From: Goniomonas avonlea
Lineage: Eukaryota; Cryptophyceae; Goniomonadida; Goniomonadaceae
Reading direction: 5' to 3'
Length of the DNA stretch: 13,153 nt
NCBI GenBank assembly: GCA_003573635.1
Contig: QUTJ01031585.1
Coordinates: 1 to 13,153 of the forward strand
Position numbers and translations under genes: made by a program. The notes beneath the pieces were generated by a model. That model worked only from the letters and a program-made list of their open reading frames with translations. It was not told where the DNA came from and ran no database searches. Below are positions 1 to 8,080 of the stretch, one piece after another; the stretch's first letter is position 1; each line of letters starts with the position of its first letter.

Positions 1-130
1 CTCTCTCCCTCTCGGTCACTCTGCCTCACTCTCTGTAGGGGTGTCGTGATCTCTCTGCGAGTCGTTCTCCCCTCGGTGAACCTTTTCTCATGATGCAGTT
101 TCAAGACAGTGGCCATCGAATTGAATCTAC

Positions 131-1449
131 CTTCGGTCGGCGGGACAGCTCTGGCAGGACGACATCAGTTGGATCCTGGTTGAGTGAAGGCTGCCCGTCG
201 GTAAGAAACAAAATTGCAGTCTGACAGCTTGAAATTAAGTTTTCGGAAGCGTCCAGCAGCTGGAAAGCTCTGCGGGGGCATCAGAAAGTGTCCCGGAGAG
301 AAAAAATAAAGAGCCAAGTCTGCCACATTGGATAAAGTCAGAAACCAGAAAATGCGCACAGAAAGAACCAACACACCCACACAATACGAACGCAAACCTC
401 TCGTGCGTCACCTTCTAAACGCGCTCTTCATCGCTGTGGTTCCAGTCGCTTTCAAATCGCTGATCCAATCCTTGAGTTCACACCGAGTTGATAGTGTTGC
501 TCTCTTGAGTTCCGTCGAGTAAACGCGTATTGAGCTCTCGGACGAAAACGCCACCGCGGATACCCTGAGTGCGCACCCTGTGTAAAATCCTCGAGAACAG
601 AGCGCTTGGAACTCACCAATCTACATGACCAAGCCCGTCCACAACATTGTTTGCTGCATCGATCGCGAGGGCCATTCGATTGTGGTTGGACATACTACCT
701 GACTGTGGAAAATTGGTCAGAAAGCGCCAGTACTGAGCCCAACAAACCGTGTCGATGATCAAAAGGACGTTGCGAGGCCCGCTGGCTGCTGCAGCATACC
801 TATCCAGTAGTTACATCAAATCATCAAGAGCGTTTCCCTTTATCTCCTCACCATGGACGCATTCGTGGGTCGTATTCGGCAGCACACCGACCCTGCTCAT
901 CATGTCTCCAGAGAAAGCCTGTTTCCAAGTGAATACAGAATCACCCAACGCTATGGTACCAGGGTAGTTCACAAGGACACCAGTGGTGGAACCAAAATAC
1001 ATCCACTTAAGGTCATCTGTGGCAGCTGCTGCACGCTGAAATGCGGGCCCGATGCCTTTTACGAAACACGCAGTATTGTGTATTTCAGCGTCCGTTGTGC
1101 TCCTAGACCCAAGCATGTTGACAGACGGGGACAGCGATCTCCCTCCAGTCCCCGTGCAATCAGAGCTGCAACCAACGGTGGGTCCAAAAGACGGATTGCA
1201 CATTCCGTTGTAGAGCTTGTCCGCGCACATGGCGTGAGCAGGACAAGATTCCATAGTCTGGGCCGAGGGCGATTTCATCGACCAGTTTCCGTACAACCTC
1301 TGCAAATCATCCCGTATGCCTTTCACAGCCGTTTCTTTCTCAAGAATTAAGTCATCAACCACATCACCATGCACAAATAAGACGAAGAAACAAAGAAGAA
1401 GCACCGAGGACATGCGAGTCTTGCCAAGTCGAAAACGGAAACACAGCAT
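131..1449 (-). CDS. VWA_N + VWA domain protein, partial (alpha2-delta/Cache-type)
   Basis: Six phase-consistent exons: 1449-960, 918-852, 799-748, 702-617, 564-412, 269-131 (introns of 41, 52, 45, 52 and 142 nt). Together they give 329 aa; the next donor is at 130 and the rest lies off the window. The start is either Met at 1449 or, better for a signal peptide, Met at 1413, which is followed by a hydrophobic stretch (MSSVLLLCFFVLFVHG). A VWA_N-like module shows WMYFGSTTGV, NYPG and, after two splices, YDPRMRPWYAAAASGPR. A VWA domain follows with the metal-site residues in place: IIDTSGSM (DxSxS), TGTTAMKSAF (Thr) and LTDGQP (Asp). In known families this order precedes a dCACHE domain in voltage-gated Ca-channel alpha2-delta-like and other extracellular sensor proteins; that part is not in the window. 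The protein is probably secreted or membrane-anchored and binds a divalent cation. The 212-aa open frame ending at 811 is not a broken gene: its last part is intron read through. Confidence 0.85.
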
Positions 1450-1515
1450 TCTCGGTACCGTGGATTTCAGTCAACTTCGCCCATCCCGGAAAAACGCTAA
1501 AACTTCGACTTGGAA
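1450..1515. promoter_or_regulatory. Short bidirectional promoter region (VWA gene / SH3 gene)
   Basis: Only 66 bp separate the ATG at 1449 (-) from the ATG at 1516 (+); the gap is 102 bp if the VWA protein starts at 1413. Both genes must start transcription here or inside each other's 5' ends. I see no clear TATA box. The role is inferred from position only. Confidence 0.45.
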
Positions 1516-3392
1516 ATGGCGCCAAAGCGCCGAGCCCGCAAGCGCAAGGCACAGGCTGTTGCAGCGTCTGGTGCAGCGTCTGGTGCCTCGTCCTCGGATG
1601 CAGGAGAGTCTACAACCATGGGCAAAGGCCCGACAACCCCGCCCCGTGTGCGCAAGAGTGGCAGGGCTCACAAGCCTCCAGCCAACTCAGATGATGAGCC
1701 GAAGGACACCCCAGCAACGCAAGCACGACCACCGAGGCGCGTTCCACTGGGAATTCTCAGGCCTGAGAATGCTGCAGCTCGTAATCTTTTGAGTTTGGCA
1801 AGAAACCCGTCGTCGGTGGGCTCTGCGGCCAAGCATCCACCACCATCAGCGAGACCTCCGCAACCTGATTCATCCAGTGACGAGGACGAAGATGGCGCAG
1901 GCGAAACAGGCCTCGCCGTTTCAGAATCAAGTTCGCAGTGTTCTGCTGTAAGTCTATGTTTTTTTATTTGATATTGTGTCAAGTGACTCTCGAAGATCAG
2001 GCACCTGTCCAGGTGCTGTTCAAAGTGGTCCTCGACTATGCTCCCGCTGCCAAGAAAGGAGCAGCTCCATTACAACCGAGGCAGTACCTCGTGGACACCC
2101 ACTTATTCGAGTTTCACGACCCTGGAAAGCTCTCCTGCCGGGCTGACTTACTGAAGATTCTCTTGGAGGAATTCCCGGAAGTGTTCGAGTACATCATCTC
2201 GAGCGACATCAAATATGAGCAGCCGGTTCCAAGCGGTCGCAAGCAGCCTACAGTCATCACGCTGGGAAGCAATATCAAAGATGCCCTCAGGAATCCCCGA
2301 CCAACCTTTATTTTGCGTGCATCGCCGCAGCATCTGCCAGACGAGAAGCTGCCTCCGGGCGTGCCATCACGTCGGCTGCCTGCTCAGACACCAAGATCCC
2401 CTGGCTCGGGTCGCCAATTGCCACAGGTAACCTAACTTCATTTTGTGGTTATGTGTACTGATGGGCTGGTCCAGGAGGACGCTGCAGCTGCATCTGGCCC
2501 AGGAGCGACCTCCGAGAGGGAATCCGAACGCCAAGCGATTGTCACCCGCCAGGAGCTGGCAGCTGAAATCCGTGATGATCAAGATAAACTTGGGAAGGAG
2601 TGCACGAACGCGCAAGCCTTTGTGTGGGCTGATCGCATTGTACGTGCTTTCTGTGTGACACTGTGCGCGCGCTGCTATTTTTACAAACTGCACATTTGTG
2701 TGTGCATGCTTTTTTGCTGCCGGCGGCATGTGTGCATGTGTCTTCACGTGTGTGTGCGAGCGTGTTTTCATGTGTGTGTGTGTGTACTACATGGGTGTGT
2801 GCATGTGTGTACATGCGTGTGTACACGTGTGCAACACGGGTCGTCACTCTTGTAACAAATTTATCTTCACAGGTGAACAAACTAAATGCACCCTACACAA
2901 TGTGCAAGGAAATGCCATTGGCGGTACGCAATCTTGTCCCACCAGGTGAACTATGTGTCGTTGTCTGAAACAAACTAATGCACTGGTGCAGCGCGCGTCG
3001 CCGGCTCTCGCCCTGCAGCAGAGATCCCAAGCGCGCCAACCATGGACTTCAATGTCGTAAATCAGATGCTGCAGTTGCAAGTGCTCCAGCTGGTACAGAA
3101 CCTGACGACGCCAAGCTGCAGCCAGCCAGCTCCTGTGCAGTCACCGGCACGGCAGTCGCCACCGCGGCGACGGCCGCCCCCGCCGCCTCCGAATGCAGTG
3201 TCGCTGGCCAAACAACCATACCGGGTGCTCTTTGACTTTGTTGCCAGTGATCCCGACGAAATCTCAATCTTCAAGGGCGAAACCGTGCAGCGGCGGCTGT
3301 GCGATACCGAGTCTGGTGGATGGGTGAGGGTCTGTCGACCCGATAATGTGTCAGGCTTCGTGCCCATAGATTACATTGCGGAAGAGGATTAG
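1516..3392 (+). CDS. SH3-domain protein with basic N terminus and unknown core
   Basis: Five exons keep frame: 1516-1947, 2001-2426, 2475-2639, 2873-2945, 2992-3392, giving 498 aa and a TAG stop. The frame opens with a non-ATG codon at 1510, so I chose the ATG at 1516. Residues 1-144 are Ser/Pro/Arg/Lys rich, starting MAPKRRARKRKA (a likely nuclear signal) and with acidic DSSSDEDEDGAG. Exon 2 (residues 145-286) is compact and folded-looking, with QYLVDTHLFEFHDPG and ILLEEFPEVFEYIISSDIKY; I do not recognise the domain. Exons 3-4 look helical (TRQELAAEIRDDQDKLGK). The C terminus (about 439-498) is an SH3 domain: VLFDF, DEISIFKGE, GGWVRV, and GFVPIDYI with Asp where most SH3 domains have Asn. 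Just before it lies QSPPRRRPPPPPP, a possible internal SH3 ligand. The large third intron (2640-2872) carries a TG-rich tract. SH3 identity is strong; nuclear location and self-binding are inference. Confidence 0.82.
2640..2872 (+). repeat. Intron 3 of the SH3 gene with degenerate TG microsatellite
   Basis: This 233-nt intron runs from GTACGT to CTTCACAG. From about 2695 to 2835 it is an imperfect TG/TGTGCATG-type repeat. Open frames called inside it, rich in Cys/Val or Thr/His, are low-complexity artefacts. Confidence 0.75.
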
Positions 3393-3600
3393 GCACAGCA
3401 TTTCTGTGCCGTAGATTACATTGCAGGCACAGCATTTCTGTGCCGTAGATTACATTGCAGGCACAGCATTTCTGTGCCCGTAGATTACATTGTAGGCGCA
3501 GCATTTCTGTGCCGTAGATTACATTGCGGCGGAGGATCAGGCACAGCATTTCTGTGCCCACAGATGAGGAGCAGGCACGCCATTTCTGCCACGTGCCTAG
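3361..3600 (+). repeat. Tandem repeat copied from the SH3 CDS end; six-hairpin array
   Basis: The unit (about 34 nt, longer in some copies) begins in the last SH3 codons (CCCATAGATTACATTGC) and runs over the stop into the 3' region. Later copies read GTAGATTACATTGC. A copy at about 3525-3540 still resembles the coding end including the stop region, with TAG changed to CAG. Each unit ends in a self-complementary core, GGCACAG-CATTT-CTGTGCC. Cores lie at 3392-3410, 3426-3444, 3460-3478, 3495-3513 (GGCGCAG, which keeps a G-U pair in RNA) and 3540-3558. A sixth, differently built stem is AGGCACG 3573-3579 with CGTGCCT 3592-3598. The first core starts on the last base of the stop codon, so the array would form the start of the 3' UTR. 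Confidence 0.85.
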
Positions 3601-3656
3601 TTCTAGATGAGTGTGTTTTCCAGACTCAGTATAAACACCAGTACCGAAAATTGCCA

Positions 3657-3845
3657 TGGCACACAGACCACACACTCGCATCACGCGCACACACCAACGG
3701 AACACACATACACACATACAAGCACTCACCACACACACACAACGGGCACGAGCACACGCCGCACATGCACACACAGTACACACCGAAAGCAGCACACACA
3801 CACCGACCGCCGAGCGCACAGTAAACAAACCACACATCCCACACA
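3657..3845 (+). repeat. CA-rich degenerate microsatellite
   Basis: Dense CACACA interrupted by CGC, ACAT and GAGC lies downstream of the SH3 gene. Open frames across it on either strand, rich in His/Thr or Cys/Val, are compositional. I see no gene between 3601 and 3981. Confidence 0.85.
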
Positions 3846-3850
3846 CAGCC

Positions 3851-3856
3851 AATAAA
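3851..3856 (+). other. Possible polyadenylation signal for the SH3 gene
   Basis: AATAAA sits in GCCAATAAATTTATATTC, about 460 nt after the SH3 stop and after the hairpin array and CA tract. If used, all of these would be in the mRNA 3' UTR. The assignment rests on the motif alone. Confidence 0.4.
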
Positions 3857-3981
3857 TTTATATTCAGAAATTGTACAAGAGCACTGTCTGTGTGCGTGTG
3901 TCTGTCTGTAGCACTTCCTGTCTGAGCGAGTGTTTGTGCCAGGTGCATGTGTAGTGTGTCCCGTCGGTGTGTCCCAGCACC

Positions 3982-5072
3982 TCAAATTTCAGGTGCATCA
4001 TAATGACATGCTGCGTAGTACGCGTGGGCTTGGGAACTTGTCACCGACATCATTGCGTTATAAAATTCACGCTCAACGTCGAACACACGGTCGAGACCTC
4101 TAATCAGAGGCCCCATGCGCCGCATGGTGTCTTTGATAGTTTTGAAAGCAAATTCAATAGGCTGATAGTCTGGGCTATAGGGGGGCAGGTACAACAGTAG
4201 TGCACCTGTGTCGGACACAGCCTGACGAAACCAACGTGTTTTGTGGATAGAACAGTTGTCAATCAATACGACTGAGTTTGGACCTGGGAAGGGCCTGAGG
4301 TGCGGGAGAAGAGAGAGCTGTACAAATGTCTTGAAACTTTCTGCATTCATAGTACCTTGCGTGATAAAGGCATCGAGCATTCCGTCGTACGACAAGATGC
4401 CTGCGGCACTGTATCGCACACCCTTGAACTTGAAGTGGCTCACCCTGCACGGACGGCCGCGAAGGGAATAGGCAAATTTGCGGTTGAACACTGTGCGATC
4501 CTTTCCTAGGGGTGTTAGCATCTACAAATATTGGGGTGGGGCCACTTGCCGAGCCGGTTTCGTCAACTGACAGGAACCAGTTGCTCGGCCATCCCAATGT
4601 GCACTCAATGTGCCTTCCACGAGCAACTGCATCGCGTTGTTTCGCCACATGATGCAACTGTGAGACACAACAAGTCAATATAGTAATATCAGAGTGGATG
4701 AAACCGCCCACATACATGTTGCCGCGAGTACCCAAGGCGACGGACCCAACGACATAGCGTTGCCTTGGATATCAGCTTGTGGCGCCGGTCGTAAAGGCGT
4801 GCTTGAACCTCATCAAGATACAATCCTGGTTCTGATTCGATTATGTCGCGAAAGGCAACACAATCTTCAGTGTCCATGGCCTGATGGCGCCACCCACCGC
4901 ACTGCGCCGCTGATATGGCCTCCATCTGGGCAAAGCGCCGCACCACTCCCCGCGCGGTGCTTTTTGGCACCCAAAACCGCTCAGTCACCTGCTCATAGGT
5001 CCAACCTAAAATTTCATGCGCCCAGATGACCCGCCATCGCAAGTCCTCGCTCAGGGCTTTGCCCTGTGGCAT
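3982..5072 (-). CDS. IS630/Tc1-mariner-type DD34E transposase with two introns
   Basis: Three exons (5072-4716, 4657-4546, 4505-3982) join to 330 aa. Intron 1 (4658-4715, 58 nt) runs GTATGT to TCTCACAG and restores LGYSRQH-LHHVAKQRDAVA. Intron 2 (4506-4545, 40 nt) runs GTGGCC to CCCCTAG and has a TGCTAAC branch-like site. The N terminus holds a helix-turn-helix region (ALSEDLRWRVIWAHEILGW, then YEQVTERFWVPKSTARGVV). The catalytic triad is complete: D151 in SVDETG, D239 in LIDNCSIHKT and E274 in YSPDYQPIEFAF, with 34 residues between the last two. The order of parts and length match eukaryotic IS630/Tc1-like transposases of the DDE_3 type. Without splicing it looks like a doubly frameshifted pseudogene. 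Intron 2 is the weaker call, because its donor is poor and a frameshift is the alternative. The enzyme would cut and rejoin element ends, normally at TA. Confidence 0.85.
3982..5072 (-). mobile_element. DNA transposon body, ends not resolved
   Basis: The transposase marks a Tc1/IS630-type element. I looked for terminal inverted repeats with TA outside 3982 and 5072 and found none that convince. A CAGTACC seen on both sides (about 3639 on the +, about 5212 on the -) is too short. The left flank is a microsatellite that may have hidden or destroyed one end. Confidence 0.5.
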
Positions 5073-5151
5073 TGGGCGGGAGCAAGTGTGTTTCAGAGTG
5101 CGAGCTGCTCAAGTTTTAGGTTTTAGCCCCCTGGGCGAAGTTGACTGAAAT

Positions 5152-5214
5152 CCACAGTATCGGGTACCGGTACGGTACCGGTACCGGCATCGGTACCGGT
5201 ACCGGGTACTGTGG
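5152..5214. repeat. Palindrome built from GGTACC units
   Basis: The ends CCACAGTA (5152-5159) and TACTGTGG (5207-5214) are exact inverted copies. The interior is repeated CCGGTACCGG/GGTACCGG on both arms around a central GGCATCGG. The whole segment could fold on itself. It lies between the transposase start and the foldback element. Confidence 0.8.
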
Positions 5215-5223
5215 AGGAGTTTC

Positions 5224-5389
5224 ATTAGGGCTTCTACGCAAAATCGAGCTTGTCGTGTGGCGAGTCGTGTAGCGAGTCGTGTAGCGAAAAAATTGACGTG
5301 TAGCGCCGCGCCACACGTCAATTTTTTCGCTACACGACTCGCTACACGACTCGCCACACGACAATTTTTTTTTGCGTAGAAGCCCTAAT
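5224..5389. mobile_element. Foldback MITE-like element, 166 bp
   Basis: A nearly complete inverted repeat. The outer arms are ATTAGGGCTTCTACGCAAAA and its complement TTTTGCGTAGAAGCCCTAAT. The arms continue through a twice-repeated CGAGTCGTGTAGCGA and an AAAAAATTGACGTGT stem to a loop of about 11 nt near 5302-5312. A small unpaired block (ATCGAGC against an A/T run) is the main mismatch. A TA dinucleotide lies at each end (5226-5227 and 5386-5387) next to GGGCTTC/GAAGCCC, as expected for a Tc1/mariner-type MITE. It codes for nothing; the overlapping open frames (MASRVASRVA...) are palindrome artefacts. Confidence 0.75.
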
Positions 5390-5761
5390 ATTAGGGAGCG
5401 TGCACCTGATCAAGGCCGGAGGAAAATCCCTTTTTGTGGGTTTTTGTGGGTTTTGTTGCAATGCTCAAAGTCGGACGCTCGCGAGCAGAGAAGAAAAATG
5501 TATTCGTTAAGTCGTCAACGGTCGAGTCAACGGAAAACACCACGAGTCAACGGAAAACGTCACCGGTCATCGGGAATGGGACGTCACAAGTCAGCGGTAG
5601 CCACATGACCCAAGGTCGCAAACACGGGCCCACACAAAGTCACACGCGGTCGCATATTACATGTGTTCGGGGGCGGGGCGGAGGCAGCATTTCCCCTCAC
5701 CGGAGCGCAGCGCCGGGGAAGTAAATGCGTAGCGAACCGCCGCTCGAGGCTTGTGGCGGTC
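5390..5761. other. Gene-free spacer with two small direct repeats
   Basis: No gene is supported here. It contains TTTTTGTGGG twice in tandem (5431-5450) and CGAGTCAACGGAAAAC twice with a 20-bp period (5523-5538, 5543-5558). It is the 3' side of the next (-) strand gene; I see no AATAAA for that gene. Confidence 0.6.
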
Positions 5762-8080
5762 TTAGAGGGGTGACGGCGACTCTGGAATGGTGTGGCAGCC
5801 GAGTCGGAGTGGCCCCTCGCGTGCGCCCATAGCATCCTTCCCGTCATCCTCGCGCTCCTCGTCACTCTCGTCACTCTCGTCCGAGTCGCAACGGGAGCCC
5901 CGGTCCCCTCGATCGTTCTCAAGGTCTTCTGCCGGCAGCTGTACCTGTGGTACAAGGCGTCAGGAGCATGCGACGGCACGTTAGCTTGACTGCACCACAC
6001 GCAGGTTACATAGCGGGAGGGCGGGGTACCTGTAGGGCCTTGTGCATCTCCAGTAACTTCTTCCGCACGGCGGTCTCGCAACGGCTGCCGCCCAAGCGCA
6101 CCCATGAGATCCACCTGTGCACCGTCCGGTGCGAGCCGATGACAGTGGGGTCTATGCTGTACTCCCTCACCGCGGTGCGGACCAGTTGCAGCTCCTCTGA
6201 GGGTGGCGCCGTTAGCGTGTCGCATGCAGCAGAACGGACAGTACGAGGGGGGGGGGGGCAGCAAGAGTACAAGCCGAACAGTGGGGGCAGGGGAGGTGGC
6301 AAGGGGGGTAACACACCGTGGGTCCAAGGGGCGCTGACCGCAGCTCTTAGGACGAAACCCTGCTGTCGCAGGCTCTGCACAGTCGGTGGGTCCCGTCCCT
6401 CGGTCGCGAGCTGGCCAAGCGAGCCGGCGAAAATGCCCTTGCCGACGTCGGCAAACATTGCCTCGGCAAATTGTTGGAACTCGCCTGCCAACTCGAGCAG
6501 GCGCTTGTCGTGTCTCAGAAAATACGCGCGGTTGTCCCCCCAGCTCACGTCGTTCAGCACTTTGTAGTTCCATGCGATGCGCTTCACCTGGGAGGGTGTC
6601 AGTGTGACGCGCACGAAACGTGTGTCCAGTGTTCAGCGATACCGTGATGCACAAGACACGGAACGTGACAGGCACCAACGTGAGGGCACGCAGCAGTGGC
6701 ACGCGACTCACGCGCCACGCGACAGGACCGCCCACCCCGCACTCACGCCACTGCGCCACCTTGCTCTCTGGCTGGCCGATTAACGCGAGACATGCGCGGC
6801 GCAACTGAGCACACGCACTCGACCCCACTACTGACCTCAAGGCACACTCCCGCGAGGTCGACCGCGACAATTCCTCCGCCTCGCAGGTCTCTGCGCAAGT
6901 CGCGGTGCCAGTTCTCATCCATACCGGAGCCTCGTCGCTGGTTGCCCAGCGCCTGATTGTTGAACAGCGCTGTTTTTTAGGGGGGGGGGTGTCAGTAACT
7001 GCCGCCGCGGGTTGCGAGCAAGTGCAGCACGCCGCAGTGACGTGCACATGCAGAGCACCACGGTGGGGGGGGGTACCTTCGGGCGTCCCGCTGCGGCCGA
7101 TGTTGATGACGGCGGCCCGCACGGCCTTGCTCGCTGTGACTCCCGCTGACACCTCCTCTTCGTCACCTTGCCCTTGGCCTGCGAGGGCACGACGTTGTCC
7201 AGCGCGAAAAAGAACCCCTGCTGGCTCGCCTCCACTTGCGTGTGTGACGCGCCGGGTGTAGTCGGTGTCCTCGGCGTGCTGCAGGACATCCGCGAGCCCA
7301 GCTCAGAGGCGATGGCGTTGACCGCTGTCCCCCGTGCCTCCGCCGGCGTGCGCTGGATAATGTGCTCGCCACAGCTCGACCGCGTCCACGAACTCCGCCG
7401 CGGAGACATATCCTCGGAGGTTGTTGTCCTCTGGCGGCGCATCCGCGCGTATCCCCGCCTGCCAGATCTTCGGGAACGGCACCCCAAGCTTGCGTGCCAG
7501 ACGGACCACGTCGCCGCAGCACTGGGGCGGCAGTGTCGTGGCGTGCTGGCCGGCCAGCCAGTACGTGCGCAGTAGCCCTGTCTGGATGACGCACGCCCAC
7601 CATGCCGCATGCGATGCTGGGACGTCCTCGTCTCGCAGGAGCCGCCCCAAGCTGTCTGTCTCGCCCTCGAGGTCGCACAGCTCGTCAGGAAGGATCATTG
7701 TTGGCCGGGTGCGATCGAGCTCGGTGAAGAGGTCACTGACGTTTGAACTTGGCTTGCCCAGCCGCGCGAATATCATCTTTAGAGCTGTGCGGGCCTGCGT
7801 GGGGGAGTCAGTTGCTGCACTGGGTCGGTCATGGGCCTGCTTTTCCACACTTTCGGTGTCTGGAAATCCAGGAAATCGTTGTCGGACTCGTGCGGGCTGT
7901 CCTGTTGGTCATTTCGCCGCTCGAAGTCGGACGGCGTTTCTGGGGGAGTTGGTCTGTTCTCGGGGTCAGTATCCAGTGGGGATCGGCCCGCCGCTGACTG
8001 CTGTCAAGCACTCACGTTTTCTTCTCGTGTACCCGAGGCTGTGAAGTGGCTGCGGCCCACGGGGGTGCTACGGTGCTCAT
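5762..8080 (-). CDS. Multi-exon protein without a recognised domain
   Basis: Nine exons give about 485 aa: 8080-8016, 7953-7851, 7794-7381, 7278-7236, 7178-7077, 6969-6836, 6587-6339, 6194-6030, 5944-5762. All phases agree. Intron 1 (7954-8015) has a TACTGAC branch site. The end of exon 3 and start of exon 4 are the weak point: the frame runs to a stop at 7303, so an intron is needed, but its donor (7380, 7396 or near 7410) is a guess. The N terminus is disordered and acidic (FERRNDQQDSPHESDNDFLD). The middle is folded-looking (VIQTGLLRTYWLAGQHA, LARKLGVPFPKIWQAGI, LLELAGEFQQFAEAMF). Near the C terminus is a conserved-looking helical block (LVRTAVREYSIDPTVIGSHR, TVHRWISWVRLGG, VRKKLLEMHKAL). 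The tail is very acidic (CDSDESDESDEEREDD). I do not recognise the family; a nuclear or chromatin-linked role is possible from the tail but is only a guess. Confidence 0.65.

Noticed and set aside
853-1350. 165-aa open frame on the + strand
   Set aside because: It is antisense to the VWA_N exons, which show domain motifs; no motif seen in this frame.
3361-3600. CRISPR-like array
   Set aside because: Units are adjacent tandem copies without unique spacers, derived from a eukaryotic coding end.
4546-4555. GC-AG intron (GCAAGT donor) in the transposase
   Set aside because: The donor looks good but breaks phase with the acceptor after CCCCTAG; the GTGGCC donor four bases on keeps it.
3639-5214. 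CAGTACC on both sides as transposon terminal repeats
   Set aside because: Seven bases are shared and neither copy has a TA outside; too weak to set element ends.
5226-5397. TTAGGG/CCCTAA as telomeric repeat
   Set aside because: Only single copies occur, at the ends of the foldback element and in the small CCCTAATATTAGGG palindrome; there is no tandem run.
5584-7152. Longest open frame in the window, 522 aa on the (-) strand
   Set aside because: It starts in a real exon frame (exon 5 of the unknown gene), then reads through introns and out-of-frame exons. Its composition is Arg/Pro/Cys-rich and it does not match the phase-closed exon chain.
7163-7340. Alternative frame with GFFFALDNVVPSQAKGK in the unknown gene
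   Set aside because: It looks protein-like but cannot be joined in phase to the later exons; a 57-nt intron (7179-7235) explains the segment better. I am not certain.
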